Shown here piece after piece: positions 43,129 through 54,330 of a stretch of DNA of 64,000 bases. The stretch's first letter is position 1, and each line of letters begins with the position of its first letter. The position numbers were made by a program, and so were the translations under genes. The notes beneath the pieces were generated by a model, which worked only from the letters and a program-made list of their open reading frames with translations, searched no databases and was not told the DNA's origin. Source of the DNA: Agrypnia vestita (taxonomy: Eukaryota; Arthropoda; Insecta; Trichoptera; Phryganeidae); NCBI GenBank assembly GCA_016648135.1, contig JADDOH010000325.1, forward strand, positions 1 to 64,000, written 5' to 3'.

Positions 43129-44380
43129 AGCAGTTACCTATATCATTGATATAAATGTTAAATAGCAATGGTCCCGGCAGGAGGCTGCCTTGAGGTACTC
43201 CAGATGATACAACAACAGTGTTATATTTAAACCCTGCAACCACTACAATTTGACTACGGTTGGAGATATAAGAAGTAAGCCAACGATAAAGATTGCCATG
43301 AATACCTATCTTTAAAAGCTTGTTTGACAGTGTTGAGTGATCAACCCTATCGAACGCTTTACTGTAGTCGGGGTAGATAGTGTCCACTTGTATTCTGTTA
43401 TCTAAGTTATCTTGGAGGTATTCTATGAAAGTCAAAAGATTTGTGGTTGTAGATTTACCACTAATGAAACCGTGTTGATTAATATTCAAGGTAGGCTTAA
43501 GAGCTGGATACAGTTGGTCATAGATTATTTTTTCAAAAATTTTGTTAAATATGCAAAGTTTGGAGATAGGCCTATAGTTTTTTACATAATTTTTTTTATC
43601 ATTCTTGAAGATAGGAGATACATATGCAGATTTCCAAATAAGAGGGACAGTGCATTCATTCTGTTAGAGAACGATTGTAAATTAAAGAGAGGGGTAAGGC
43701 TAGATTGTGTGCACATCGTTTAATAAAGATTGAGGATATTTCGTCCGGGCCGGCACCTTTGTGAATGTCAATTTTTTTAAGATATTTTAGTACAATTTCC
43801 TCTGTCACTTCAATACTGCATATATTAGTTATGTCGTTTTCGTGGTTAATTATGGGCGTAATGGTAGGTCTATCATTCGGTGTACTAAAAACTGAGCTAA
43901 AATATTCCGAGAATAAGTTTGCTATATCCGTGCCATTGTTAGCCTTCCTATCTCCTAAGAACATGCGATTTGGGACACCTTGAGATTTATTACACGTTTT
44001 GACATAGCTCCAGAAGTTTTTTGTGTTTAAGTTGATATTAGTTTCAATGTTGTTTAAGTAACGTGATTTGGATTCGCGACATAAATCTTTGTGCTGTTTG
44101 CGTAGGAGAGAGAATGTATCGTAGTCGGCTCGGTTTTTGAATCTCTTATATTTACAAAAATATTTAAATTTTTCTTTGGTAATCTTGATAAGGGAGGCGT
44201 TATACCATGGGGGATATTTCGTATTCCAAGTAAATTTATGATGAACATAAAGATTAATGAGGCTTTTTAAGAAGTTATACAAGTTATCAAGAGCAATTTC
44301 TATTTGATGATTAGAGAAAATAGATTCCCAATTAGCTTGTTCAATAGCGTAGTTGATAGAATCGTAATCTCCACCATTTT
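43129..44380 (-). pseudogene. LINE (Jockey/CR1-group) RT, 3'-truncated
   Basis: Minus strand: WESIFSNHQIEIALDNLYNF and KYPPWYNASLIKITKEKFKY (linker after the endonuclease, 44370-44150), GAGPDEISSIFIKRC (43740), WKSAYVSPIFKNDKKNYV and NYRPISKLC (43640-43560), INQHGFISGKSTTTNL, YPDYSKAFDRVDHSTLSNKL (motif A), and SSGVPQGSLLPGPLLFNIYI (motif B) ending NDIG. The FADD/YADD box is missing because the sequence switches to gypsy RNase H at about 43125. A frameshift lies near 43650. The endonuclease is not present. Confidence 0.8.
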
Positions 44381-44479
44381 ATAGGACGCACCGCAAGTAA
44401 GAAACTGCAGAAGAATGTTTCGAAAGTTGCGAATGGTAACCATAGACTTATCCAAAAAGTATTTCGATAATTGGTGCAA

Positions 44480-44660
44480 AAATTACGAATTGTAACAATA
44501 GATTTATATAAAAGATTGTTATGCGAAGCAACGATGGCTCTATAAGATATTATGCAAAATTATGAATCGTAGCAATAGATTTATATAAAAGATGTTATGC
44601 GAAGTAACAATAGCTTTATAAAATATCTCTCGAAATTATGAATTATAACAATGCATTCAC
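44480..44660. repeat. Degenerate ~75-bp tandem repeat
   Basis: Units of AATTATGAAT-GTA-CAATAGA, TTTATATAAAAGAT, GTTATGCGAAG-AAC and TATAA occur about two and a half times in succession. Confidence 0.65.
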
Positions 44661-47600
44661 GCAAAATTTATTCGGAGCACCAACGTTACAAATGAAGTTA
44701 ATAAATAAACGGATCTATCTAAACATTCTTCGACCGCGCGCGATGGTTCCGAAGTAAAGTTTTAAACTTTTCAAAATGACCAGCCGAATTAGGGCCGAAT
44801 CCACGAAGACAAAATAAGCTGGCAAGTTGTCAGTCTAACACCCGGCGATAATAAAGCTCGAGATGCCCGCGAGATAAAAATTTAAAAAAATTAAATACAA
44901 AACTCCACTAGAAAGTTGAAAAAGATTCTATGTTCGAAATCGATAGGTAAATTCCGTAGCCTTCTTGATTCACATACGACGCGATAAAAACAACCGTCTC
45001 AACCGAAGTCTAGAAGCGAACTGCCTCGAGTCCTGTACTCTTCACCAGCGCCAGGTATCTAAGATATACCCTTGCAGGTCACAACAATTTGTCCTTGCTG
45101 GTAACAACATTTTGTTACCTGAAAGTCAAAGCCAGCTTTAACCTCCAAATACATGCGACAAAATCTACCTGATTCTACTTGAACAACAAAATCTTAAAAG
45201 ACCTACTCTCTGGAGTTGTCACCTGTGCAGATGTTGGAAGTTATCCCAATGTTACAAAAAAATGTTTTGTCACCTGATTATAATAAATTTGCATATTAAG
45301 TGCTCCAATTTATATCTACTTTGCGACAATTCAAGATTATTGTTAAATTTGTAGATCTGCATATCATCATGCCCATGGTACTTAGAAAAGGAATTGATGC
45401 ACTGCAATAATCTGTTAACTTTGTGTGACAATTTTTACATTGATTTTTAAGATGAGAAAGATGTATTTTACCTAAGGCGTCTGTTGGAGCAATTTTATGA
45501 TTAACTTTAACTCTGGTTCGGGTTTTCTACAGGGAAAAATCGAACTAGAAGCTCTCTAGATATGAAGATGCCACTTACCAGTTTGCAGGCGACTTTGGCG
45601 TTGTTTGGTCTGTCCGATCTCTGCTCTCTTCCATGTAGATACCAAATCCGCTTAAAACACCACTTCAACACACCAAATGTTTAATTATATATTATAGGTT
45701 TTATCCGCCGACAAAAATTCAACCGCTCGGTTCGAGATGTCTCCAAACAATCTGTCTCGTAGCAACCGTCATACACAGAGAACTCCGCGCTCGTATGTAT
45801 TTCATTTTATAAAATTCCCGACCAGAGATTAACAGATTTTTGCTCGAACAGCGTCTTAAATAAAAACAAACTTATGATATGTCTCATAACAAGAAATTTT
45901 CTTCTAATTGCAAATTTTATAAGGATTTTAATGTGGCAGCAATATATGAATTTTTTCTTAGCGATCTTACCAAGGTTTTACATCTATGATTCTGAAGCTA
46001 AAGTAATAAGACGATAAAGAATAAAATAAAAAGAATAAAACGATGACCTTTTTTTTTCTCGTCGCTTCGCCGCTGGATCCTCTCCCTTTAGGCAAGGTTG
46101 AAGTCCTCTTCACAAATCTTCGCTCGCTGGATCTCTGTGTCTTCTGTTAAATTTCTTGTCCACTCCACTTTTCTTTCTCTCTCTCTGCCATCTCCGGTTT
46201 ACATGAAAAGGTTTTACCTAGAAATTTTACAAACAACCAAATTAGTTTCACATCTAATACAAATTTTTATTCAAGACTATCGCTTGAACTCTCTTTACAA
46301 AAGATTTTATAAAAGATGAGCGCCATCCAGAAGATAATTCTGGAGAAAATAAGGGCTAATCCATTGTTTATCATATTAGTCGTATAATGCATTATAATAA
46401 TAAATTATTACTTATTTACATTAGGCCATTGATTTGAATTTGTGTTTGAACTTGCAAACCGTTTGTTGTTTTTTATTCAATTAGCAAATGTTGATTATGT
46501 AAAATTTGAACTAATTAGATAGATGTCAGTTTTTTGGTCGTACCAAACCACAGCATACCTTTAAGAATGAAACCATTCCGCGAGGCGACCTGCACTGACA
46601 TCTGAGAGGCTTTAAAAATGATCGCCGTATTAAAAAAAATAGTAGACGTCATATACTGATGTTATTTATAAATTAAAATAAATGGTTTAATTTTTTCACA
46701 TATCTTATTTGTACACTAGGCGTCGCGTAGTTATCTAAACTTTTGAGAAGATTCATTACCTTGGTACTTCAGGGTAGAATTTTTAATTTGGTAGCTGAAT
46801 TTTTTTATTTTATTATTTAAATTTCGGCTTTCCGCCACTACACACTTCTCTATATCCTTGAGGTATATAGTAACCACCTAGTTTTATATTGAATTGGTAC
46901 AAAATTGCAGATTGTCACATCATGTCACAAATCGCCCACATGTTCCGTTATGAGTTGTCTTGAAGACGCGACTGCTCAAATTCAAATGTCGAAAAGGAAA
47001 GTAGTCAAACGTACTGAAAACGCGCAAATTATTTGATTTATAAGTTGCACCCTTCCGCAGTGCAACCCTTCGCTAGGCCCCGCGTGATAAAGACAGCCAG
47101 TTGCAACGGATGGACTCGGGGAGGCTCTTATCCAGCCCTTATGGCTTGGAGAAGAGACTCCGAGGTCCGTTGTTCACCAACTAGATTCAGTCGTGGGCCA
47201 TGAATCCGTTTTGTTCAGGGTCTGCTTCGCTTCCATGGAGTTCAAGCGGTATAGTTAATGAAAGAACGTGCCCAAATATTTGGCTATGGTACAATTTATT
47301 TCATGAGAATAAAATATGAACAAAATCTTCAATAATTTGAAGGGTGGTATGCATTACACATGACATCACCAGTGATGAAGACAAGTCTGGAAGCATGGAA
47401 TGTTTCCTCAAATGATTCGTTAGAATTAAAGAATGTTAGAGCCGCAGCAATTAAGTTAAAAGATGACGTGCTTCATCAAAGGTTGTTTCGTGCCATGAGA
47501 TACCAATAATTAATTCTAGGCGATAAAACTGTTTAAAAATGTAACAATAGTAATAATATGCAATACAATTCTAACATGAAATGAGGTTTAAAAAGAATGA

Positions 47601-47915
47601 AAAAATACAAGTAAAAGTCAACTGAGAGGTGGAGTTTAGAGCATTTTGAATTATCAACTAATGTTTTAAAATCAAAATAAATTAAAATAAAATCTTATGG
47701 ACCAAAATGAAGCGACCGTCTCTTGAGATAATCAGGAATTACTAAATTTTCTCCTGGGCAGATTTAGCATAGTAAAATATTTTGAACCATTAAAAAAAAG
47801 AATGACAAACTTTTTTGAGACCTTATAAACTAGCAAATAAATTCTCTGGACCATTAATTTCCAATGAAATAGAATATTAAAACATTTTCACACAATTCTT
47901 TAACTAAATTGAAAC
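44661..47915. other. Long stretch without a recognised gene
   Basis: Mostly AT-rich, low in long frames on either strand. A more GC-rich part at 47040-47230 (GGACTCGGGGAGGCTCTTAT and following) is unrecognised. The open frame at 46098-46319 has no domain. No terminal repeats were found. Confidence 0.4.
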
Positions 47916-47918
47916 ATA

Positions 47919-50373
47919 GGGTAAGACTGGGGCAAACCGACACGCTTAAGCGTGAAAATATACAGAAAAATACATACAAAAAACAAATATAATTATGCAG
48001 GATTATTAAAAAACACAAGATTAACGAAATAGGTGTATTTAAAAAAATATATTTATGTAGTTATACATGATATAAACAAAAAAGTAAAAATCGAAAGACT
48101 GTCCGTCTGCCCCTTAAGAAGGGGCAAACGGACATCTATTCACTATCTTCAATATAACATTGTACACATCTGAAAAAAGGTTCTCTTCCATTTAAATCAC
48201 ATGTAACGTGATACCAGACATTACACTCAAGACCCAATTTTCCCCTTCTTTATAGATACCATTGCAAGAACCACAGTTCTCGGTTTTGTTCTGACATTTA
48301 ATATTGCTTCTTTTTTCTTTTTTGATTTTTTTTATATTTTGGAGTATCTTTTTAGCTTTTAGTTCAGAAATAAATTTGCTGGTGGTAAAGATCCTGGACT
48401 CAGTCCCTTTACGTCCTTTTCTTGAAGTTTTTGTGTCTCCAGATGTTCCAGGTAATGGACTGATTTGCTCAAATGTACTTGGAGCCATAACCGTTGTGTC
48501 GGTTGTATTTGTAGTATCCATGATTTCATCACTTATCAAACTTTGTAATGCCATGTTTTCAAAAGAAGAATCATTTGTATTTATTACTAATGGTGTATTT
48601 TTTACGACACTATTCATTGAAGTTGAAGGATTTTGAGGTGGTGTTAATGGAACAATAATTTCCGATGGTACTGAGAGTTGATTTTGGGAATGGAATACAG
48701 AAGATGGTAGAAAAACTTCTTCGTGGAGATGATTCGGATCAAATGGAAATATTCCACAGCTCTTGAAGCCATTGACAGCATTACCAACAGTTGCCGCTTG
48801 ATTCCATGCTACTTTTAGTAGAGATCCAAATGTAGTTTTGGTTATTCCACTTCTTGGATAATGACGTAAATGTACGCGGCAAATTTCGTTGTAACGAATT
48901 TTTAATGGAGCAAAAAATGACACATCTAGTGGTTGCAATTTCTGTGTACTATGTGGCGGCAAGCATAGAAGGTGCACATTGTTTTCGATAGCTTTTTCAA
49001 GGGCGTCGGGGTCAGAACTATGGGATCCATGCCCATCTAATATCAATATAACATGTCCTGATGGTTTATGTTGTATAAAATGATCTAAAAACATTGCAAA
49101 ATGTTCAGACTGCATATATCCACTGTCAGATAATACAACCTTTGTTCCACTGGGCATACCAATTTCGTATTCGGGATTTTGTCGCTTTCCTTTCATTATT
49201 ACGAAAGGCGGCATGTACTGGCCACTGGCAGAGCAACAAGCCATCAGGGATACAGTTTCCCCCTTTTCGGCATTTGTCTGGCAAAACACGCTACGCTTGC
49301 CACGTTGCGATATAACTTTTTTAGGTTTATATATCAGTTGTAAACCAGTTTCATCGCAATTAAAAATATTACCAGGCTTATCAAAAAGGTCATACATTGT
49401 CATTAAATGTGAGAGATTATTATAAAATATGTCAGCATGAGCGTGTGTCAATCCCTTAGCACGAGCATAAGACAAACCTTCAGCAACTCGAACACTTAGG
49501 CAAGAGTGCCTTTTTAAAAACTGCCTGCACCATTCCTTACCAGCCATTTTATCTTCATTATTAAAATGATGTCGAATTCCATTGACAAACACAAAACGGT
49601 ATACCAACTGACGTAAATCTTTAAAATTTAGCCCATAGCCAATTTTATCTAATTTTAAAAGGTATTCCACCAGTTGTAGTTCGTTTTTTTGTCCAATGCA
49701 CGTATGATCGCCAAATTTAGGCATGTTTTCATCTTTTTCAACTCTTCTCCGCAATGTATTTCTTGGAATATTGAACGTTTTAGCAGATGTTTGAAGCGGC
49801 ATTTTGTCAATTTTGACGGCTTTTACTGCTAAAGACATAGACTCTTCACTCCAGTTACATCTTTCAGATGTTCTTTTACGATTACGCACCATGACCTACG
49901 ACAAACAGGGAATAATTAAAATGAGATAAGCTATGTCCGTTTGCCCCTTCAACACAGTGTCCGTTTGCCCCAATAGACCATAGAAATTATAAATAAAAAT
50001 AATCAACAGATGGCAATAGTAGTATGACTTTGACAACCCTAATACACTGCACTGACATTAGCTAAATACGATGGAAACATAACCTCAAAAAACGAACTTC
50101 TGTTTAAACAGATATATCCATATCATTATAAGGAAAATATAGTTGTTTGGTAATGTTACTTACTAGTAGGTTGACAGTGATCACCAAAAAATATAAATAT
50201 CTCAAACGATTGTTTAGATATGAAAGGATTAATGTTCACAGGCGGAGCGCAACACTACTGCCGTTGATAAAAATACTCACAATGGCGGCGAACATGTATT
50301 AGTATCTTTGACTGGAGCAAAACGTTAAGGGGGTGTCCGTTTGCCACCATGTCCGTTTGCCCCAGCCTTACCC
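47919..50373 (-). mobile_element. Nearly intact pogo-like (Tc1/mariner) element
   Basis: TIRs start GGGTAAGACTGGGGCAAAC at 47919 and end with the inverse of GGGTAAGGCTGGGGCAAAC at 50373; TA flanks both (47917-47918, 50374-50375). GTCCGTTTGCCCC or its inverse occurs seven times (47929, 48101, 48121, 49935, 49959, 50335, 50351), always outside the coding region, as expected of subterminal transposase-binding sites. The single-exon transposase is almost unbroken. Length 2455 bp. Confidence 0.9.
48192..49892 (-). CDS. pogo/Tigger-like transposase, C-terminus frameshifted
   Basis: Cut-and-paste transposase of the pogo group. The ATG at 49892 opens a 566-residue frame. N-terminal HTH of Psq type: WSEESMSLAVKAVKIDKMP and NIPRNTLRRRV (residues ~14-52). 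A CENP-B-type second DNA-binding region includes GKEWCRQFLKRH. DDE domain: NIFNCDETGLQLI (first D, ~180), HVILILDGHGSHSS (second D, ~285) and CLPPHSTQKLQPLDVSFFAP (third D, ~320). All three acids are present. The tail has CQNKTENCGSCNGIYKEGEN and then changes frame; the next frame supplies a W-x-C-x2-W-H-x2-C and C-x2-C pattern and a stop at 48136, so one lost base near 48228 has destroyed a PHD-like finger. Activity therefore depends on whether that finger is needed. Confidence 0.9.
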   Translation of the reverse strand: MVRNRKRTSERCNWSEESMSLAVKAVKIDKMPLQTSAKTFNIPRNTLRRRVEKDENMPKFGDHTCIGQKNELQLVEYLLKLDKIGYGLNFKDLRQLVYRFVFVNGIRHHFNNEDKMAGKEWCRQFLKRHSCLSVRVAEGLSYARAKGLTHAHADIFYNNLSHLMTMYDLFDKPGNIFNCDETGLQLIYKPKKVISQRGKRSVFCQTNAEKGETVSLMACCSASGQYMPPFVIMKGKRQNPEYEIGMPSGTKVVLSDSGYMQSEHFAMFLDHFIQHKPSGHVILILDGHGSHSSDPDALEKAIENNVHLLCLPPHSTQKLQPLDVSFFAPLKIRYNEICRVHLRHYPRSGITKTTFGSLLKVAWNQAATVGNAVNGFKSCGIFPFDPNHLHEEVFLPSSVFHSQNQLSVPSEIIVPLTPPQNPSTSMNSVVKNTPLVINTNDSSFENMALQSLISDEIMDTTNTTDTTVMAPSTFEQISPLPGTSGDTKTSRKGRKGTESRIFTTSKFISELKAKKILQNIKKIKKEKRSNIKCQNKTENCGSCNGIYKEGENWVLSVMSGITLHVI

Positions 50374-50375
50374 TA

Positions 50376-51292
50376 ACTGCGCATATGATTTAAGGACCTT
50401 TTAGTCACAAATAAAATAAGATGGTAAAGGCATTTTCAAATAATGTTTAGACAAAAAAATAATAAACTCTGATGTGAGTTAATGTTACATACGATGTTTT
50501 ACAATGTAACGCAAAAGCAAAATAATTTGTATTTCAAAGATTCTCTTGTACAAAACTAGGGTTTAAGTTATAAATGGTTTCTAAGATAATGTTTTGATCT
50601 CCCGGCCCTGCGCCGGCGGTGGGTTAACAATTTTCAACATTAGAATTTCATGATTATTTAAATTGTAGACAGATTTCAAATACGAAGAATTCAAATTTAC
50701 AAGGAGAAATGTGAATTTTCAAATGGAGTTTCAAGCGGCCGAGACAGATACTCATCTTCAATAAACGTGAATTTGCTCCCGGGCGACTCAAGTTGTCGTT
50801 GGGAACGTTGCCATGTGGAGATGAAATCCTCCCTGGGCTCCAAATCGATACAAAAAATGAAGTGAAGGTTACTTTTAGTCGGTGAATCGAGAGCCTCTGG
50901 CGGTCCTTCATCAGCTCAGGCGGCACCGAACTCCAAAGCTGCAAGACTCCAAGGTGCAAGCGACCTCAAACTCGCCATTTTGTCAGGCCAGCGCGTCGTC
51001 TATCCAGTCGGGTCCTCCGTCCAGGTTGCATTTTATCAATCCGCTTCGGATCGGCTTGGGATCTAGTTTTGATCGGTATTTGGGATCACCCTGTTAAAAT
51101 CACATGTTAAAAAACCATTAGTTAACATTATACAAAGATTAATCTTACTTCTAAATCGAGAGCGAGCCATTCGTCAAAAATATACTCACCGCGCCAGGCG
51201 GGCGATCCCAGCCTGATCACCACCTGTCGAAGCGTGTGCGTTGCGAGAAATGAAGTTAGCCGATTTGTGAGCCCCGTGCGAAAAATTATCTT
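50376..51292. other. No gene recognised
   Basis: AT-rich until 50580, then mixed composition. The frames 50654-50959 and 50882-51097 overlap on opposite strands and show no domain. 51180-51245 is locally GC-rich. Confidence 0.4.
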
Positions 51293-51295
51293 ATA

Positions 51296-52014
51296 TCGAC
51301 GACTCCTACGTATAATATCGTAACCCACAAATCGACGATTTTTAGTTTTTTGTGTATTTCATATGTATTTAATTATATCTTTATTTCCAAGAAAGAAAAA
51401 AAAATATTTTGCAATAAATAACGTTTTTTCGGATGTAACGAAAATAACGAAGAATACTATCGTATGTATTTTTTCGGATATAACGAAAACAACGAAGAAT
51501 ACCATCGTATGTATCACTTACGATAATTTGCGTTGGAAAATAACATAAGATAATTTTATCGTATGTAACACTTACGATATCATACGTTGGAAAATAACAT
51601 AAGATAATTATCGTATGTAACACTTACGATAATATGCGTGAGAAAATAACATAAGAAAATTATCGTATGTAACACTTACGTTATTTTACGTTGCGTCTTT
51701 TCCGAAGTAAATCATTTATACGATATTTTACGTCGCGTCTTTTTCGAAGTTAAATGTTGCAAGTCATTTATACGATGCGATTACGTCGCGTCTTTTCCGA
51801 AGCATAATATCGTATGTGCATTTCTACAAAAACCTTTAATAATTTCGAATTTTCTGTGATTATTTATGAAACTACAGTATAAAGTAAAATATTGAAACGA
51901 AATTTCAAAAAAATTGGGTAATATTTAGATTTATACCGGACGAAAATATGTTCAAATCCTTCTCCTGTAAAATTGAATTTTGTGGGTTACGATATTATAC
52001 GTAGGAGCCGTCGA
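51296..52014. mobile_element. 719-bp TIR element packed with tandem palindromes
   Basis: TCGACGACTCCTACGTATAA at 51296 is mirrored by its inverse ending at 52014; similarity continues through CGTAACCCACAAA, about 36 bases in all. TA flanks both ends (51294-51295, 52015-52016). The middle (51425-51810) is tandem repeats. No protein. It lies directly beside the BEL gag fragment at 52069-52359. Confidence 0.75.
51425..51810. repeat. Three tandem-repeat blocks built on ATCGTATGTAA
   Basis: Block 1: TTTCGGATRTAACGAAAA and GAATACYATCGTATGTAT, two units of ~52 bp. Block 2: ATCGTATGTAACACTTACGAT (itself nearly palindromic) with GAAAATAACATAAG, three to four units of ~55 bp. Block 3: TTACGTCGCGTCTTTTCCGA and ATTTATACGAT, three units of ~55 bp. 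All share TACGA/TCGTA words. Confidence 0.75.
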
Positions 52015-52068
52015 TATGTCACACTGTATTTGTGGCAGTTTAAATCCGACAATACCTAGTGAGAAAAT

Positions 52069-52359
52069 TTACTCAATTAAGTCCCGCTCACATGTTTCTG
52101 CGTCAAAATTTTCTTCTTCGGTATTTGCTTCGATCTCATCCTGCAGCACATCGAACTCCTCTTCTAAGTTGATAATTTTAGTAAGCTTTTGATTTAATTC
52201 ATTTAAATTAATCTCGCTCAGAACGGGCATGTCCCTTAATAAATCTAAATAAACTTTAAACTTGGTTAAACGAGCCTCTATAGAGCTACGCTTTGTTAAT
52301 AACGATTTTATTGAAGCTATAATTTTAATTTTCTCTATAAGATTGCTTAAAACAAGTTG
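52069..52359 (-). pseudogene. BEL/Pao Gag N-terminal fragment (element D)
   Basis: A 96-residue frame with no early ATG reads KRSSIEARLTKFKVYLDLLR, LNELNQKLTKIINLEEEFDV and LQDEIEANTEEENFDAETCE, which matches the coiled-coil start of BEL/Pao Gag proteins. A stop follows, and the MITE at 51296-52014 lies just beyond it. Same strand as the PBS and LTR at 54.1 kb, so it is probably the gag of that element. Confidence 0.6.
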
Positions 52360-52389
52360 TTAATTGTTGTCGTAGTTATCGTAAATAAA

Positions 52390-54117
52390 TAAAAAAACAA
52401 GAGCGAAATTTATTCAATTAAATGTATGAAATACTGATAATTTTGAAAAAATAAACCAATAATAAGAACAGCACATAATTTAGTAACGAATCATTATGAG
52501 GAATGCAGAAAGAAATAAGCAGAAATGTTGATTTGTAATATATAAAAATTTTGATTACCGATATAAATACGCAAAATATCACCCGGTTGGTCGGTTGAAC
52601 ATATTTTTATTTTGATTTCGCGTATTTAAGAGATGTATGTGTACACTCGTGAATTGCGCAAATTGCAGGCAAAAATAAATAGCTGGAATAGAAAAATAGA
52701 TTAAATAATGGAGAATTATACTGCCACGTCTCTGGCGGGTTGACCGCCATGCCACCCATACTTGTCTTGCATACACCAGCTAACTCCGTCGGTCACAAGA
52801 CATCTCAGACACGGTGCGAGGCTGGTGATCCAGGCGCTGGTGGCCGCTGGGATGTGTATTTGTGCATGTGCGTAAAGGGGTGAAAGAATGTGCGTATGAT
52901 GGGTAAGTGTGTATGTCTGACCACTTCGGGAGGAATTATACAAAATAAAGACGGCGCGTTTCAGGAAGGCTTACATTTAATAAATTAAATTTAAAAATAA
53001 ATTAGAACGTTGAGATTTATCAGACACTTTGACTAACATAAATACACTATCTTAATAAGAAAACTATAAAATACTACTGAGATTTCTCAGACACTGCGAC
53101 TAAAATAAAAACTATTTTAATAAAAAAAACAATAAAATACTACTGAGATTTCTCAGTCACTTTGACTAAAATAAAAACAATTTTAATAAGAAAACAATTA
53201 AATACGACATCGCGCGCAGCGAACGCCGATTTTTCTTTGACTCTACAATTATTCCAAATAAAATAGAATTTTAATGAGCCGAGGCTCTCGCACACAACCT
53301 CCATTGACAGACGACAATAATATTAAGTCAGTGATCACTGAATTTATCACACCAGGCGGAATCGAGGAGAGTTCCAGGAATGAAGCACAGAGAGTTTGGC
53401 TGGCCCGAGATCACCGATGCATCACGCACAGGGCCCCCCTGAAGTGGAAAAACCGGTGGGCCACTCGAATTGGTATCGGCTAGAGAGATAGATGGATCGA
53501 TACCTACTTCGAGGGCCGCGATGGGTCGTCACCCACCATCAGTTTCCTCCAGGAATAACTGACTTCATTGCATCTGGCGGGCGCCCCCAGGAGAACCCTG
53601 GCCTCCGCCATATCATCCGTAATTCATTTGACGTAACGAGACGCTACGACCGAGCATGTCGGGAGAGCGTTACGAGCCCTGAAATAAGTCTAATTAAAAA
53701 AAAGGAACACAAAAATAACCACCGACGATTACCGCTGTATCGCATTAAAGTAAAACTTGAATACAAACTCACCAAAGGTCGCAAAAATATGCGCACCTGA
53801 TGGGCCCGTTAACGAGGCGGCAATATAGCCAGCTGTCACCACAAAGAACGTTATTTTAATGGCGCTCGGCGAGAAAACAATTGGCAAGTCTGTCGCAGCC
53901 AACCGCGCGATTCTGAAGGAGGCCATTTTTATTTGCCACATTTAGGACTGAAGAGTGTACTCATTTTTGGTCACATCTCATCATATAGGATTGGGTACTT
54001 ACCTGGACAGCAAGGCTGCGGTAGGTGTGTATTCACCGGCGTGGCTTGACCCAAATATGCGCCTCCGCTTCTTATTTTATCCAAAATTGGTTTGATTTGT
54101 AATCCAAATATTGCAGA
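52390..54117. other. Leader of BEL D or unrelated insertion; minisatellite
   Basis: Lies between the primer-binding site and gag on the minus strand. It is longer than a usual BEL leader, so it may include insertions. Three 66-67-bp units (GAGATTT-TCAG-CACT, CTAAAATAAAA, TTTTAATAA) start at 53012, 53079 and 53145. Frames at 53274-53800 carry no recognised domain. Confidence 0.4.
53012..53208. repeat. 66-bp minisatellite, three copies
   Basis: Units start GAGATTT at 53012, 53079 and 53145, each with CAGACACT/CAGTCACT, GACTAA-ATAAA and AATACTACT. AT-rich, no coding role. Confidence 0.8.
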
Positions 54118-54135
54118 GTCCTATCACGGCCGCCA
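54118..54135 (-). other. Primer-binding site of BEL element D
   Basis: Minus-strand TGGCGGCCGTGATAGGAC begins five bases after the LTR end. TGGCGACCGTGAC-type sites next to the 5' LTR are usual in BEL/Pao elements and pair with a tRNA 3' end. This fixes the LTR at 54141-54330 as the 5' LTR. Confidence 0.6.
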
Positions 54136-54140
54136 ATTTA

Positions 54141-54330
54141 TGTCGCGTACGACATAAGAAAAAGATTAGATTATTAGTTTGACACTTTATTTGCCTTACA
54201 ATCGTTTACAATAGATTAGATGGTTATTTTGCAATGTTTACAGGTATGGAGCTCGTAAACATTGCAAAATACGGTAAGTATAAAGTACGGCTCGGTTCCT
54301 CACGGGCATCCTCGTGTATGTCCGCCGATA
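54141..54330 (-). repeat. 5' LTR of BEL element D
   Basis: Colinear with the LTR at 33080-33278, ending CTTATGTCGTACGCGACA on the minus strand. It differs by small indels and lacks the extreme 14 bases at the other end. It joins repeat X at about 54331, as the other LTR does at 33079. Confidence 0.7.
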
